Assembly: GCA_030748415.1 (NCBI GenBank)
Contig: JASMMA010000002.1
Span: 162,604 to 226,603, forward strand
Reading direction: 5' to 3'
Length of the DNA stretch: 64,000 nt
From: Planctomycetota bacterium
Lineage (GTDB): Bacteria > Planctomycetota > UBA1135
Shown here: piece after piece, positions 57,031-64,000 of the stretch
Layout of the letters: every line of letters starts with the position of its first letter
Numbering within the stretch: position 1 is the first letter of the stretch
Notes under the pieces: model-generated
The model's input: the letters and a program-made list of their open reading frames with translations, nothing else
Told to the model about the DNA's origin: nothing
Database searches by the model: none
Position numbers and translations under genes: made by a program

Positions 57031-57798
57031 CACGAAACGAACAAAGCCCCAATGCTCGGGGAGATGCATATTGATTGTGTGTTGAGGAGTCCAAACCCAA
57101 TTATCTTCTTTAGTGTCGGGTATTTTTTTGTATTCCCCATGGGCGTGAGTTTCCTGCCACTCGACTCGAGAAAAATTCACTCGCCACGAATCTCCATAGT
57201 TTGGTGGTGAAGGGCGATTGGCGAACTCAGCCAGAACCACCCATGGGATTCCAAGTTCAACAGTCCAGCCCCTATCCAAATCGCTCGGGTCGTTGAGTGT
57301 TCCCTGGACAGCAACAGCTTTTTGAAGTCCGGGGATTTCCCAGGAATCAACAGGCGGACCACCGTCAATGTAAGTCTTGACTAAACGCAAATCCCATTCA
57401 GTTCCCAGGGCGTTGATTTCAATTTCGTAATACTGTTCGCGGTCGCCATCAGGGTCGATAAAAACTTCAAAATCATTGTCGTGAAAAATGACCGAATCGT
57501 GTTGGGTAAGAGTTGCCCAAACATGAGGTTCTTCCATGTCTGCGGCAATGTAGAAAAATTGCTCATCCCAGCACATTTTTACTCGGGTTTGAAAGCGAGG
57601 TGTGGGCAAATGGGGTCCCTGGATATCCACAAAGTCAGGAGTCCAATCAGTTTTGAGCCATGCGCTGTCGTTCAAATGCCCGTCCACGATAGGGGCAGTC
57701 ATGACCTTGGGGCAATCGTAGGTCAATGGCGGTGTTAACTCTTGGGGGGCAAGAGAGCAACCAGCAAGGAAAAAGAGGGGGAGGAACCTGGAAGGCAT
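57025..57798 (-). CDS. CBM9-like lipoprotein
   Basis: 257 residues. The lipobox FFLAGC is canonical. The body matches carbohydrate-binding family 9-like domains: an early APIVDGHLNDSAW, FYIAADMEEPHVWATLTQHD, the metal/ligand loop HDNDFEVFIDPDGD, YEIEINALG and GDSWRVNFSRVEW. Such domains bind sugars or occur attached to surface enzymes and barrels. Here it stands alone as a lipoprotein, probably at the outer membrane. It is convergent with the cytochrome operon, and divergent from the gene at 57842. Confidence 0.8.
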   Translation of the reverse strand: MPSRFLPLFFLAGCSLAPQELTPPLTYDCPKVMTAPIVDGHLNDSAWLKTDWTPDFVDIQGPHLPTPRFQTRVKMCWDEQFFYIAADMEEPHVWATLTQHDSVIFHDNDFEVFIDPDGDREQYYEIEINALGTEWDLRLVKTYIDGGPPVDSWEIPGLQKAVAVQGTLNDPSDLDRGWTVELGIPWVVLAEFANRPSPPNYGDSWRVNFSRVEWQETHAHGEYKKIPDTKEDNWVWTPQHTINMHLPEHWGFVRFVK

Positions 57799-57841
57799 GC
57801 CAAACCTTACAAAAATGCCAATCCTCAGTTATGCTGGCTAG

Positions 57842-58864
57842 ATGATTCGAGTTCGATTCATCCTTCCCCTTGCCCTTCTTTCGCTTTCCCTCGGCTTTTT
57901 GCAGGCTTCTGGGATTAGTACCCATATGGAAGCGGCGGACCGTGCCGCAGCCGAGATTGATGCCAGCCAATACCCTGACCTGAGCGCTATTCTGACCGCC
58001 TACCCTGAACATGTTCGTGCGGGTGCGATATACCCTGATTGGGGATATCTTTTCCCTCAGCATTCTGGCAGTGCTGAAGACGCCCATTGGGCTCCCTTCC
58101 ACACCACTGCTCTTGAATATCTTCACGATACTTACGGTGAGCCTTGGTCCCAGCACGCCGAAAAGCTATTCGCTTTCATTTGCGGAATGGGTTGCCACGG
58201 TGCAATGGACGATGTTTGGCACTTTGGCTCAACTTCCTTTTTGAACCAGGCCACTCAAAACGATTTTCCAGACCTGGACCCAGATGATGCAGAGATGTTG
58301 ATTGAAGTGCTGACGGACTTTTTTGTCCAGGCGGATCACCGCTCCGCTACCTATGAGCGTTATGGATGGTGGATTCCTGTTCGGGACCTACTTGCCATTC
58401 ACCACCGTGAGAATCACTGGAAAGTAACCCCAGATGCCATGATTGCGGGAAGCGCAGCCCAGCAAGTAGGGCTCTTCCTGGAGGACCTGCTTTGGCCCAT
58501 TGTGAGTCCGCTTGCTTCTCCAGCCCTTCCCTGGACACGCGCAAATTACCTTACTTGGTGGGATGGGGGATTGGAAGATGGCTCTACGGCCTCCGCCCGC
58601 CGCATGGAGGCCCTCTGGGGCGAGTATCAAGTGATAGCAGCCTCTCAGCCAAGCTCTGGTGGTGGATTCACTCCGCCGACCCACCGCCACCACGGTGCCC
58701 CAAGCAGGGACCAGTGGCTAGAAATGGCTTACAGACTGCTTGAGGAGGGGGTGATTGAACCGCGCTGGCGGGAAACTCTCGAGGGGGCTGTTCAATTCCA
58801 AACTCCTGAAATAAAGGACTGGAATAGGGTATTAGCGGAAGTTAGGTCTCTTTTGCGCCTCTAA
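57842..58864 (+). CDS. Exported zinc-dependent phospholipase C-like protein
   Basis: 340 residues with a signal peptide (LPLALLSLSLGFLQASG). After cleavage the protein begins GISTHMEAADRA, then AGAIYPDWGYLF, HWAPFH and GMGCHGAMDDVWH, the histidine/aspartate pattern of zinc-dependent phospholipase C and GPI-phospholipase D N-terminal domains. It may hydrolyse phospholipids or phosphoesters in the periplasm or outside. A Gly/His-rich spacer (SGGGFTPPTHRHHG) precedes the C-terminal helix region. No strong operon partner is evident. Confidence 0.75.
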   Translation: MIRVRFILPLALLSLSLGFLQASGISTHMEAADRAAAEIDASQYPDLSAILTAYPEHVRAGAIYPDWGYLFPQHSGSAEDAHWAPFHTTALEYLHDTYGEPWSQHAEKLFAFICGMGCHGAMDDVWHFGSTSFLNQATQNDFPDLDPDDAEMLIEVLTDFFVQADHRSATYERYGWWIPVRDLLAIHHRENHWKVTPDAMIAGSAAQQVGLFLEDLLWPIVSPLASPALPWTRANYLTWWDGGLEDGSTASARRMEALWGEYQVIAASQPSSGGGFTPPTHRHHGAPSRDQWLEMAYRLLEEGVIEPRWRETLEGAVQFQTPEIKDWNRVLAEVRSLLRL

Positions 58865-58917
58865 ATTCCCCCATTTTTTATGTCCGGTCCCCGTATTTGG
58901 GGGACTTCCCGAGTGTT

Positions 58918-59319
58918 ATGGGTTATGTTTGCCCCTCGCCCACACCTGGCACGGAGAATTTTCGCATTCTCCTTGTCGAGGACAATCCCGCTGATGCGGA
59001 GACGGTTCGATTTCAGTTACAAAAAAGTGATTGGACGGACGCTTTGCTCTCTTCAGCCGAGGGTTCTCGCTCGGAGATTCATGTGACTCATGTCCGGACT
59101 TTGAAGTCTGCACTTGGAGTTCTTGAAGGTGGCGGCGTGGATGCAGTTTTCCTTGATTTAGGGCTTCCCGATTCCATGGGAATTCGAACGCTTGATAGTG
59201 TTCGGGGTCGCTATCCCAAGATGCCCATTGTGGTCCTAGCTGGTAATCATAGTTATTTAGATGAAGAAGAAATCAAATCTCGCGGCGTTTGCCATATTTG
59301 GAAAAAGGAAGGTCGATAG
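58918..59319 (+). CDS. Single-domain response regulator
   Basis: 133 residues from the ATG at 58918 (a TTG at 58897 is possible). The receiver fold is complete: acidic pair in ILLVEDNPADAE, phosphoacceptor Asp in AVFLDLGLPDS, and a likely conserved Lys in CHIWKKEG. The usual Thr/Ser of strand 4 is replaced by Ala (VVLAGNHSY), which may alter switching. There is no output domain, so it would act by protein contact. No histidine kinase gene lies nearby. The N-terminus carries about 15 extra residues. Confidence 0.8.
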   Translation: MGYVCPSPTPGTENFRILLVEDNPADAETVRFQLQKSDWTDALLSSAEGSRSEIHVTHVRTLKSALGVLEGGGVDAVFLDLGLPDSMGIRTLDSVRGRYPKMPIVVLAGNHSYLDEEEIKSRGVCHIWKKEGR

Positions 59320-59353
59320 AAGGAACCTGCGTCCGTGGCTATAATCGACTGAA

Positions 59354-61339
59354 ATGTCGGAGAACCCTAAAGAACACTCCTCGCCCCAAGTAACGAATTC
59401 CCACCCAGGCGCTTGTGCGGTTTTGATGACGGGTCCTGTTGTTGGGTTTTTGATTGGTTTGTACGAGGCAGGCTGGCTTGGCCTGACCGACTTTCGAAAC
59501 TTTGAAGCCTATGGCTTTCAAACCTATCCAAAATTGTTTATTGCTGGCGCATTGACCTACGGGATTTTGGGTCTTCTTTTTTCTCTTCCCCTAGCCGCCC
59601 TTTTCTCCATCTTTACTCGGCGGAAAGAATCTCAAGTCCTTCAAAGTAGGCCAGGCCTTTTTTTGATAGTCGGTATATTGACCTGTGGCGTTGCTTTTAA
59701 TTCCTTAATCGTTGTTAATAAAGCGGTTCTTGCTTGGATTCCTTTGATTCATTGGATTTCTTTGTCTGTGACTGCAGGCATTCTTTGCGTTTCATTTTTT
59801 GTTGGTTTGCTTTTGTTTCGGTTGCTTCAAAATAGGTTCGTTGGGCGCGGAAACACAGCTATGATGCTGGGGTTACTACTGCCAAGAAAAGTTTTTGTCC
59901 CGCTTTTTAAACTGACCGGCCTGCTCTTTCTTGCAACACTTGTTGCTGGCGTAGTGTTCCCGAAGGAGGTCCGAACCGCCGCCATCATTGAACCCCTCAA
60001 CTCTGTCGAGGCGAGTCTTCCAACGCCAGAAGGCGCGCCAAATTTCCTCCTTATTACGATTGAAACCTTGCGCGAGGATTTCTTTGAGGTGCTTGACCCA
60101 AACCACCCCGAGTATTTACCTCAAATGGGTGAATTCGCAAAGGGAGCAACGGTTTTTAGTAATTACTTTACTCAGGCCACTTCGACGAAACCATCCATGA
60201 CATCGATGTTCACATCGCTGTACCCAAGCCAGCACCGTGTAAGAGAAGTGGGTGCTCGATTAAGTGAATATGGCCAAGCGCTTCCTGAAGTATTGGCACG
60301 TTATGGTTTTAAGACGCGCCAATTTTCGGGAAACCGAAATGCAACCCAAGCTTCGTTTGGGTTTCAGGAGGCTGAATGGGAGTTTATTGCTGACCCAAAG
60401 GAGCAAGTCACTTTGACTTCATTTGGTTTGTTCTTCTTGGGTGAGCGGATTACTCAAGTTCTCAATGCTTACCATTTGGATTTGAAGCCGGTTGTAGATA
60501 CTTGGTACTACAGCGGGGAGAGGATTTTGAATCGAGCTCGCCCCTGGTGGGATTCCCGAGGCTCGGACCCGTGGTTTTTGAACCTGCATTTTTATGATCC
60601 TCACCATCCGTATCTGGAACAACCTGACTGGACTTTCTTTTTAAACACGGAGCGCCCGTGGAATCGAGAGAACCTTGTTCGCCGTTACAAAAAGGAAATC
60701 CAATATACAGATACCAAGGTGGGGGAACTTCTTTCTTGGTTAGACGAATCCGGTGAAGCTGAAAACACTGTTGTCATTATTACAGTGGATCATGGCGAGG
60801 AGTTCTACGAGCATAAGATTTGGCGGCATGGGCGGTCGGTTTATGAGCCTGTGATGCATGTGCCATTCATGATTCGCTGGCCGAACAAGATACCTGCCGG
60901 AAAAGTTGTAGAGGCTCAGGGGCGGTCGATTGACATTGCGCCAACGGTTATGGAAATACTGGGTCTCGAATCCCCAGAAGTTTGGCAGGGGAGTTCGCTA
61001 TTACCCTTGATTGATGGTACTGATGAAAGACCTCGACCTGTGATTACACAGCAGGAAATGCCCTCCTCAGCATTTACGAGCCTTCGCCTTCCGCACGCAA
61101 AACTGATTGTGACTACGGGCGCCAACGAAGGGGTTGAGCTCTATTTGATTGACCAAGACCCGGAAGAGCTTCGAAATGTTGCCGAGGAACAGCCCGAGCT
61201 ATTGGCCCAAATGAAGGACCGCCTAGCAGACATGTTGAGCAAGATTGGGGAGTTCCAACTTGATTCAGCTGCAGAGGAGCATAGCGCTAAAGAACTCGAG
61301 GTATTGAGCGCCATGGGTTACATGGACGAGGAAGAATAA
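59354..61339 (+). CDS. Membrane sulfatase-fold hydrolase (alkaline phosphatase superfamily)
   Basis: 661 residues. About 200 N-terminal residues contain five or six membrane helices (VVGFLIGLYEAGWLGL, GLLFSLPLAALFSIF, LFLIVGILTCGVAF, LLFLATLVAGVVF). The rest is a sulfatase-like domain: ITIETLREDFF, then STKPSMTSMFTSLYPSQH, DPHHPYL, VDHGEEFYEH and GRSIDIAPTVMEILGLE. The position of the formylglycine Cys/Ser is in a STKPS context, not CxPxR, and the first metal Asp is replaced by Glu (IETLRE). It therefore probably acts on another phosphoester- or sulfoester-like bond. The stop is 2 bp before palindrome copy 3. Confidence 0.8.
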   Translation: MSENPKEHSSPQVTNSHPGACAVLMTGPVVGFLIGLYEAGWLGLTDFRNFEAYGFQTYPKLFIAGALTYGILGLLFSLPLAALFSIFTRRKESQVLQSRPGLFLIVGILTCGVAFNSLIVVNKAVLAWIPLIHWISLSVTAGILCVSFFVGLLLFRLLQNRFVGRGNTAMMLGLLLPRKVFVPLFKLTGLLFLATLVAGVVFPKEVRTAAIIEPLNSVEASLPTPEGAPNFLLITIETLREDFFEVLDPNHPEYLPQMGEFAKGATVFSNYFTQATSTKPSMTSMFTSLYPSQHRVREVGARLSEYGQALPEVLARYGFKTRQFSGNRNATQASFGFQEAEWEFIADPKEQVTLTSFGLFFLGERITQVLNAYHLDLKPVVDTWYYSGERILNRARPWWDSRGSDPWFLNLHFYDPHHPYLEQPDWTFFLNTERPWNRENLVRRYKKEIQYTDTKVGELLSWLDESGEAENTVVIITVDHGEEFYEHKIWRHGRSVYEPVMHVPFMIRWPNKIPAGKVVEAQGRSIDIAPTVMEILGLESPEVWQGSSLLPLIDGTDERPRPVITQQEMPSSAFTSLRLPHAKLIVTTGANEGVELYLIDQDPEELRNVAEEQPELLAQMKDRLADMLSKIGEFQLDSAAEEHSAKELEVLSAMGYMDEEE

Positions 61340-61341
61340 CT

Positions 61342-61509
61342 GGACACTGACACAATCGGCTGGGTCACTACCTTAGATAAGCTCGTTTAGACAAAGAACC
61401 TAGAGAAGAAATAATTCTAGGGGCTAGGCCTGCCCTCTTTTTCCTTCCTAAAGTCATATCAAACCTAGACTTGGGATGAGGTGTGACCCAGCCGATTGTG
61501 TCAGTGTCC
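61342..61509. repeat. Family 2 palindromic element, copy 3
   Basis: Perfect 27-bp inverted repeats (61342-61368 and 61483-61509) around 114 bp. The arms are the same as copy 1 (GACACTGAC + ACAATCGGC + TGGGTCAC), and the centre is related but diverged. It begins 2 bp after the stop of the sulfatase-fold gene. The rest of 61510-61605, up to the next gene, shows nothing recognisable. Confidence 0.9.
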
Positions 61510-61605
61510 GTGCTGGTGACGAACCCATGACAGGGGGGTAATCGCCAAAGTTATTGAATGGGGTCGAGGGGAGTTCTTTCCCCCCCATGAACCCAATTCA
61601 ATACC

Positions 61606-63264
61606 ATGAAAACCACCCTTCTACTCTGTCTCTCTGCGTTTTTCGCTGTTCCGGGCATTTCCTTCGCGCAAGATTCGGGCAATCAAGCTCATTTAGAAGC
61701 CTCCGGCCTGTACGGGGGAACGACTTTGACGATTCGTCTTCGGTCCACTGAGATTGGCCAGCCAGCCGCCTTGGTTTTTGGGCAGCCAACGGTCATTTCT
61801 CACCCTGCTCCAGACCCAGTCCAGCTGGTTGCTCTTCAAAATGCTCACATCCATCAGGGCGTTATTGGAGCAGAGGGTGAACTTCGTTTGGAGTACCCAC
61901 TTCCTGCCCAGCCAGTCATGCCCGGACGCCGACTGTTCGGTCAGGGGTTTGTGTTCAACCGACTTGGCCACTATCAGGCATCAGGTCGAATTGCTTTGAA
62001 AGGAGAGACTCAAAAAACAGTTTCTTGGGCAGATGGGCATGCATCATTGCCTGCATCGAACTTAAACGACAGTGGTTCGGATGTGGAAGCTTTCGACTAC
62101 GATCGTGATGGGGACCAAGATCTTCTTGTATCTAACCGAACATCTTTCTTGCTCTACACGAACGACGGGAGTGGTTCTTTCACTGATGAAACGGCAACCC
62201 GACTTCTGTCCGACAATGTTGGTGCATTTGTGAGCGGAGTTTTGGATGTGGATCTTGACGGCGACTTGGATTTCGTTTCATGCGGAACTTTGGACGCGAA
62301 TGGAAATTCCGTTTCCCCGATGCTTTTCAAGAATGATGGCACCGGTGTGTTCACCAAAACACAAGACCTCGTAATACCTATGAATGATTCAGACAACATC
62401 ATTATTGGGGACCTCAACAGTGATGGTTGGCCTGATGTCATGATTGGTGCAGGCTCTGCTTACGGTGGTTCGGGGATGCCTCACCAATTGGTGTCCTTGT
62501 TCTTGAACCAAAGCGGAACTCTAGTTCTGGATGCTGCCACTGAAACTGCCGCCTGGAATTCAAACGACGAAGATTGGCTCTCCGGTGATTGCGGTGATGT
62601 GGATCGTGATGGCGATTTGGACCTTTACTTCGCGATGTCGGGCCCAGGAGGATGTCCCAACATTCTTCTTTTGAATGATGGTTTCGGTTCCTTCACCGAT
62701 GTTAGCGCGACTCACCTTCCCGACATGAATTACGGCGACGGGGATAAGTCATCTACCGCTCGATTGTTGGACATGAATGGGGATGGATGGTTGGATGTTG
62801 TGGTTGCCAACAGCCACCTTACTACCAATGCTCAGGATACAGGTGACTTGCTATTTAACTCTGGTTCTGCAGCTCCGGGTGTATTTGTAGATGCGCCCAA
62901 CAATTGGCTTGCGACAAACGACCCAGAGTTGATTGTGAACCTAGGGCTAACTCTTGGCGATGTGGACATGGATGGCGATAACGACATCATTCTGCACCCA
63001 AGTGAGTGGTTTGGAACTGGCTTCCCCCCCTTTGTGGGACATCCAACTCTGTTCTTAAACCAAGGCGGTGCCCAAGGTGGTGTAATTGGCGAGTTTGTTA
63101 AGGACCATGCCTTCTGGACCCCCGGCCCCATGGTTACTTTCTTCACCTACTATGGCGCCCTCTTCGACGCAGATTCAGACGGCGACCTAGACTTTTACAC
63201 CCCCTCCTATGGCGGAATCGTAGATCCCTCCAAAACTCAGGATTACCTGATGATCAACCGCTAG
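61606..63264 (+). CDS. Secreted VCBS/FG-GAP repeat protein
   Basis: 552 residues with a signal peptide (LLCLSAFFAVPGISFAQ). Residues 25-140 resemble the shared beta domain seen at the C-terminus of the 5585 and 22517 proteins (SGLYGGTTLTIRLRSTEIGQ). From 160 onward come repeated calcium-loop FG-GAP motifs: DYDRDGDQDLL, DVDLDGDLDFV, DLNSDGWPDVM, DVDRDGDLDLY, DMNGDGWLDVV, DVDMDGDNDII and DADSDGDLDFY. Together they form a seven-bladed-type propeller, probably for extracellular binding. The palindrome of family 1 starts 3 bp after its stop. Confidence 0.88.
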   Translation: MKTTLLLCLSAFFAVPGISFAQDSGNQAHLEASGLYGGTTLTIRLRSTEIGQPAALVFGQPTVISHPAPDPVQLVALQNAHIHQGVIGAEGELRLEYPLPAQPVMPGRRLFGQGFVFNRLGHYQASGRIALKGETQKTVSWADGHASLPASNLNDSGSDVEAFDYDRDGDQDLLVSNRTSFLLYTNDGSGSFTDETATRLLSDNVGAFVSGVLDVDLDGDLDFVSCGTLDANGNSVSPMLFKNDGTGVFTKTQDLVIPMNDSDNIIIGDLNSDGWPDVMIGAGSAYGGSGMPHQLVSLFLNQSGTLVLDAATETAAWNSNDEDWLSGDCGDVDRDGDLDLYFAMSGPGGCPNILLLNDGFGSFTDVSATHLPDMNYGDGDKSSTARLLDMNGDGWLDVVVANSHLTTNAQDTGDLLFNSGSAAPGVFVDAPNNWLATNDPELIVNLGLTLGDVDMDGDNDIILHPSEWFGTGFPPFVGHPTLFLNQGGAQGGVIGEFVKDHAFWTPGPMVTFFTYYGALFDADSDGDLDFYTPSYGGIVDPSKTQDYLMINR

Positions 63265-63267
63265 AAA

Positions 63268-63340
63268 TACCGAACCCGACCCTTTTTACCGAGAAAATTG
63301 GGTCGGGTTCAATTTTATCGGTAAAAAGAACCCGACTCAG
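63268..63340. repeat. Family 1 palindromic element, copy 3 (rearranged right arm)
   Basis: The left arm (63268-63290, TACCGAACCCGACCC...) belongs to a variant form with TTTTTACC instead of TTTTTAACG. The right side begins as the complement (CGGTAAAAAG at 63319) but then reads AACCCGACTCAG rather than GGGTCGGGTTCGG, so the outer part of the arm is inverted or replaced. It includes the stop codon of the minus-strand gene at 63337. Confidence 0.8.
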
Positions 63341-63660
63341 ATGTGGATGATTTTTTCGCTCTTCATCACACTCACTCGTTTAATAGCGTGAATCGGGATA
63401 AATTGCTTGGCTGGCTCCTTGGGCACTTTGCCTTTCGTGTGCTTGAACTCCGTGACAGTAACGATGTACTCAGGAGTGACTTGGAGAACCTTGGATTTAT
63501 AGAAATCAGCAGCTAGGCGATGCCCAGCCATAGCTTCTTCATAGGATTCTGGATTCGAGATGGTGACAATTTGCCCAACAAGAGCTTTCAAGATATCCGT
63601 AAAACTCTTAGGAGGAGCAGACTTGGTGTCACCAGAGGGAGGTGAAGCGGATTCTGACAT
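63337..63660 (-). CDS. Small conserved-looking protein, function unknown
   Basis: 107 residues, cytoplasmic. The first 18 are rich in Ser, Pro and Lys. The remainder forms an SH3- or Sm-like beta pattern (ILKALVGQIVTISNPESY, KSKVLQVTPEYIVTVTEFKH, KQFIPIHAIKRVSVM), reminiscent of small RNA-binding-like barrels, but I recognise no family. Its stop codon lies in the palindromic element at 63268-63340, and its start is 73 bp from the next element. Confidence 0.6.
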   Translation of the reverse strand: MSESASPPSGDTKSAPPKSFTDILKALVGQIVTISNPESYEEAMAGHRLAADFYKSKVLQVTPEYIVTVTEFKHTKGKVPKEPAKQFIPIHAIKRVSVMKSEKIIHI

Positions 63661-63733
63661 GAGCTCAGGATAAGCCTCTCTGGAGATTTCGCCAGCCTAT
63701 CCATCACAAGCCAGGCAACCTATCGACTCGACT

Positions 63734-63841
63734 TACCGAACCCGACCCTTTTTACCCGTTATTTTGAGTCGGGTTAAATTTTATCGGTAAAAAGGGTCGG
63801 GTTCGGTATATTATTATCGGTAAAAAGGGTCGGGTTCGGTA
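63734..63841. repeat. Family 1 palindromic element, copy 4, with duplicated right arm
   Basis: Left arm 63734-63756 (TACCGAACCCGACCC...TACC) and complementary right arm 63786-63808 give a 23-bp perfect palindrome with a 29-bp centre. The right arm is repeated once more at 63819-63841, a tandem duplication of 33-bp period. The centre (GAGTCGGGTTAAATTTTATC) matches copy 3. The element ends 10 bp before the next coding region. Confidence 0.85.
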
Positions 63842-63851
63842 TAAATATTTA

Positions 63852-64000
63852 ATGTCAAGCCGCCTAGTGGCCCTTCTTTGGATTGGGCTTTTTCTTGCCC
63901 AGTCCTCTCATGCAGAGTGGCATCTGTCCTCAGATGCTCCACCTTTGCATGATTGCTCCGAACACGGGGCAGGGGAAATTGGCGGCCCCGACGAATTGGA
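63852..64000 (+). CDS. Secreted protein, 5' end only
   Basis: An ATG at 63852 opens a reading frame that runs out of the window (49 codons seen, no stop). The first 21 residues form a clear signal peptide (VALLWIGLFLAQSSHA), followed by EWHLSSDAPPLHDCSEHGAG. Too short to assign. No Shine-Dalgarno sequence is visible; the palindrome ends just upstream, with an AT-rich TATAAATATTT that may be part of the promoter. Confidence 0.6.
   Translation, partial: MSSRLVALLWIGLFLAQSSHAEWHLSSDAPPLHDCSEHGAGEIGGPDEL

Noticed and set aside
63734..63841. CRISPR-like short repeats
   Set aside because: Only two direct copies with a 33-bp period and no spacers or cas genes; it is a duplicated palindrome arm.

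Overview
The window looks like chromosomal DNA of a marine or sediment-type member of the Planctomycetota (inferred from content, not from a marker gene). The reasons are paired ECF-type sigma factor and Ser/Thr kinase genes, many secreted proteins with FG-GAP/VCBS or lectin domains and a shared C-terminal beta domain, sulfotransferases and a sulfatase-fold hydrolase, an LpxA-type acyltransferase (so a lipid A-type outer membrane is likely), and large multihaem cytochromes. No rRNA, tRNA, CRISPR array, prophage or complete transposon was found. Genes lie on both strands, tightly packed, with many 1-4 bp stop/start overlaps.

Layout. 1-8.7 kb: end of a VCBS-repeat protein, a fused aconitase/isopropylmalate isomerase followed by a carboxylating-type dehydrogenase, a mini beta-carbonic anhydrase, a sulfotransferase, secreted proteins, a lipoprotein/PepSY/radical SAM operon and a methyltransferase. 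8.7-11.1 kb: a sigma factor plus membrane kinase pair. 11.1-12.5 kb: a secreted beta-propeller. 12.9-19.5 kb: a cyanophycin operon holding isoaspartyl dipeptidase (iadA), cyanophycinase (cphB), cyanophycin synthetase (cphA) and a second protein with only the Mur-ligase half of CphA. 19.5-23.5 kb: a second sigma/kinase pair and a secreted lectin. 23.7-26.5 kb: acetyl-CoA synthetase and LpxA on the minus strand. 26.5-39.8 kb: nine consecutive translationally coupled genes for exported amidohydrolase-fold proteins; only two keep the complete set of metal ligands. 39.9-48.2 kb: peroxiredoxin, TrpD-like protein, a phosphatase/cytochrome c fusion, a pilin-like protein, topoisomerase III, proC, a sulfotransferase and cytidine deaminase.

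48.2-57.0 kb is the most striking block: a probable transmembrane electron-transfer system. One arm (minus strand) encodes a tetrahaem c554-like cytochrome and a protein with 17 CxxCH motifs fused to a cytochrome b membrane domain. The divergent arm encodes an outer-membrane beta-barrel, a 13-haem lipoprotein and an 8-haem lipoprotein. Together this is 42 c-type haem motifs, with parts expected for a quinol-to-exterior (or reverse) electron conduit. 57.0-64.0 kb: CBM9-like lipoprotein, zinc phospholipase C-like protein, response regulator, membrane sulfatase-fold protein, VCBS-repeat protein, a small conserved protein and the start of another secreted protein.

Two families of palindromic elements punctuate the window. 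Family 1 (about 75-110 bp, arms built on GAACCCGACCCTTTTT) occurs four times and family 2 (about 166 bp, arms GACACTGAC-N9-TGGGTCA) three times. Nearly all abut or contain stop codons. In family 2 the N9 block differs between copies but stays perfectly complementary between the two arms of each copy.
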